Assembly (NCBI GenBank): GCA_028751875.1
Contig: CM054144.1
Span: 15,649,302 to 15,713,301 of the forward strand
Reading direction: 5' to 3'
Origin: Rapana venosa
Lineage: Eukaryota; Mollusca; Gastropoda; Neogastropoda; Muricidae
Length of the DNA stretch: 64,000 nucleotides
This document shows, piece after piece, positions 63,272-64,000 of the stretch. How positions within the stretch are numbered: position 1 is the first letter of the stretch; the number at the start of each line of letters is the position of its first letter. The notes below the pieces were generated by a model that had not been told where the DNA came from, made no database searches, and saw only the letters and a program-made list of their open reading frames with translations. Both the position numbers and the translations under genes were made by a program.

Positions 63272-63613
63272 GTTGTTGTTGTGCGTTTCCCAGCTTTACA
63301 CCCTGGGGGTCACCCAGAACATGCACTCTGACTCACTCATCATCCCACCTGGGAATCTCTGTGAGATAGGAAGTACACCGGGTGAGAAGTTTGCGTGTAT
63401 GACTCTTTTCAAGTACCTCGCCACATAGGCAGCCATACTCCGACTTCAGAGGATTTTTTCTCCTATAAAGGAGAGTGCAGGTTGTTATGTTAAGAGCTTG
63501 TCATGGCTGAAGGCAATCTCAACACAACATTTTAAACATAACAACATTTTAATGTAGGCCTTGGCAATTAGCTGACATAAATAATAACTGACACAGCTTT
63601 TGGCCTGGGCCAA
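63272..63613 (-). repeat. SINE-C copy next to a splice acceptor
   Basis: Inverted SINE-C from the (GTT)n tail to GGCCTGGGCC. ACAGAGACAT is duplicated at 63262-63271 and 63614-63623. The left duplication copy lies 15 bp from the exon boundary at 63247. Confidence 0.9.
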
Positions 63614-64000
63614 AACAGAGACATTACCCTCTCTCTCTCTCTCCAGCAAGAATATTTATTGAAAATTTCACATATAATTTTATTGGATGGTCTAATATAG
63701 CATTCTAGAATGTTCTTTTTTTAAATTATTTTAGTTATTGTTTATTGGTTCCTGTTGTTTATCCTTGTTGTTACTTTGTGTTCAGTTTGAAACTGAGTTT
63801 ACGCCAGAGCTTAAAGTCGTATCCCTTCAAAGAGAGCTCTTTTTGGGTTTTTTTGGTCTTTTTCATTACGTTAAATGCATATGTAATTTTTCTTGTATTT
63901 ATTTGTATTTACAAAAGAAAGTCGTGTGTAACCCCCCTTGTCAATAGGCTACATTGGGCAATGACAATAAACTGGCCAGAGTGTCAAAGCATCTCTCTCT

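Overview
The window is a piece of an animal nuclear genome. Coding exons are short and separated by GT-AG introns, and the rest is dense with short interspersed elements, (CA)n/(CT)n microsatellites and retrotransposon debris. The repeat style (several tRNA-derived SINE families, CR1-like LINE tails, a Ty3-type LTR element) suggests a mollusc, probably a gastropod. That assignment is inference, not proof.

Two host genes are supported. (1) A complete POSH/SH3RF-type gene lies on the + strand (coding span 19268-31515, 12 coding exons, 825 predicted residues): an N-terminal RING finger, two SH3 domains, a Ser/Thr/Pro-rich linker, a third SH3, a low-complexity region with a Lys-rich patch, and a C-terminal SH3 ending at the stop. 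All splice junctions keep the frame. (2) The last five coding exons of a CAX-type cation/H+ exchanger, closest by motif to the fungal VNX1 branch, lie on the - strand (58653-63247). Its 5' exons are beyond the right edge. The genes are convergent, separated by about 27 kb with no recognisable host gene.

Layout. 1-4150: repeats and AT-rich non-coding DNA. 4151-12132: a nested mobile-element complex. Imperfect 15-bp terminal inverted repeats and a 6-bp target duplication (ATATGA) bound a hAT-like DNA element. It contains a Ty3-type LTR retrotransposon on the - strand (4985-9432, TSD GAAAT) and a LINE RT-tail/RNase H fragment. 12183-17340: a SINE cluster, including one SINE that carries a 45-bp minisatellite and a second SINE nested in it. 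17340-19267: AT-rich DNA upstream of POSH. 19268-31515: POSH, with intronic SINEs and a piggyBac-like element with TTAA duplications. 31516-44150: possible long 3' UTR and intergenic DNA. 44371-48172: two CR1-like LINE 3' ends. 48173-58650: intergenic DNA with SINEs, tandem repeats and a foldback element. 58653-64000: exchanger exons and intronic SINEs.

The most informative unusual structure is in the mobile-element network. LINE 3' tails in this window recur as tails of SINEs, two SINE families share a central domain, one SINE-A copy has exchanged its tail, and several insertions can be checked by target duplications or by a paralogous empty site. I did not find an undescribed protein system. 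No tRNA, rRNA, CRISPR or bacterial-type operon is present.
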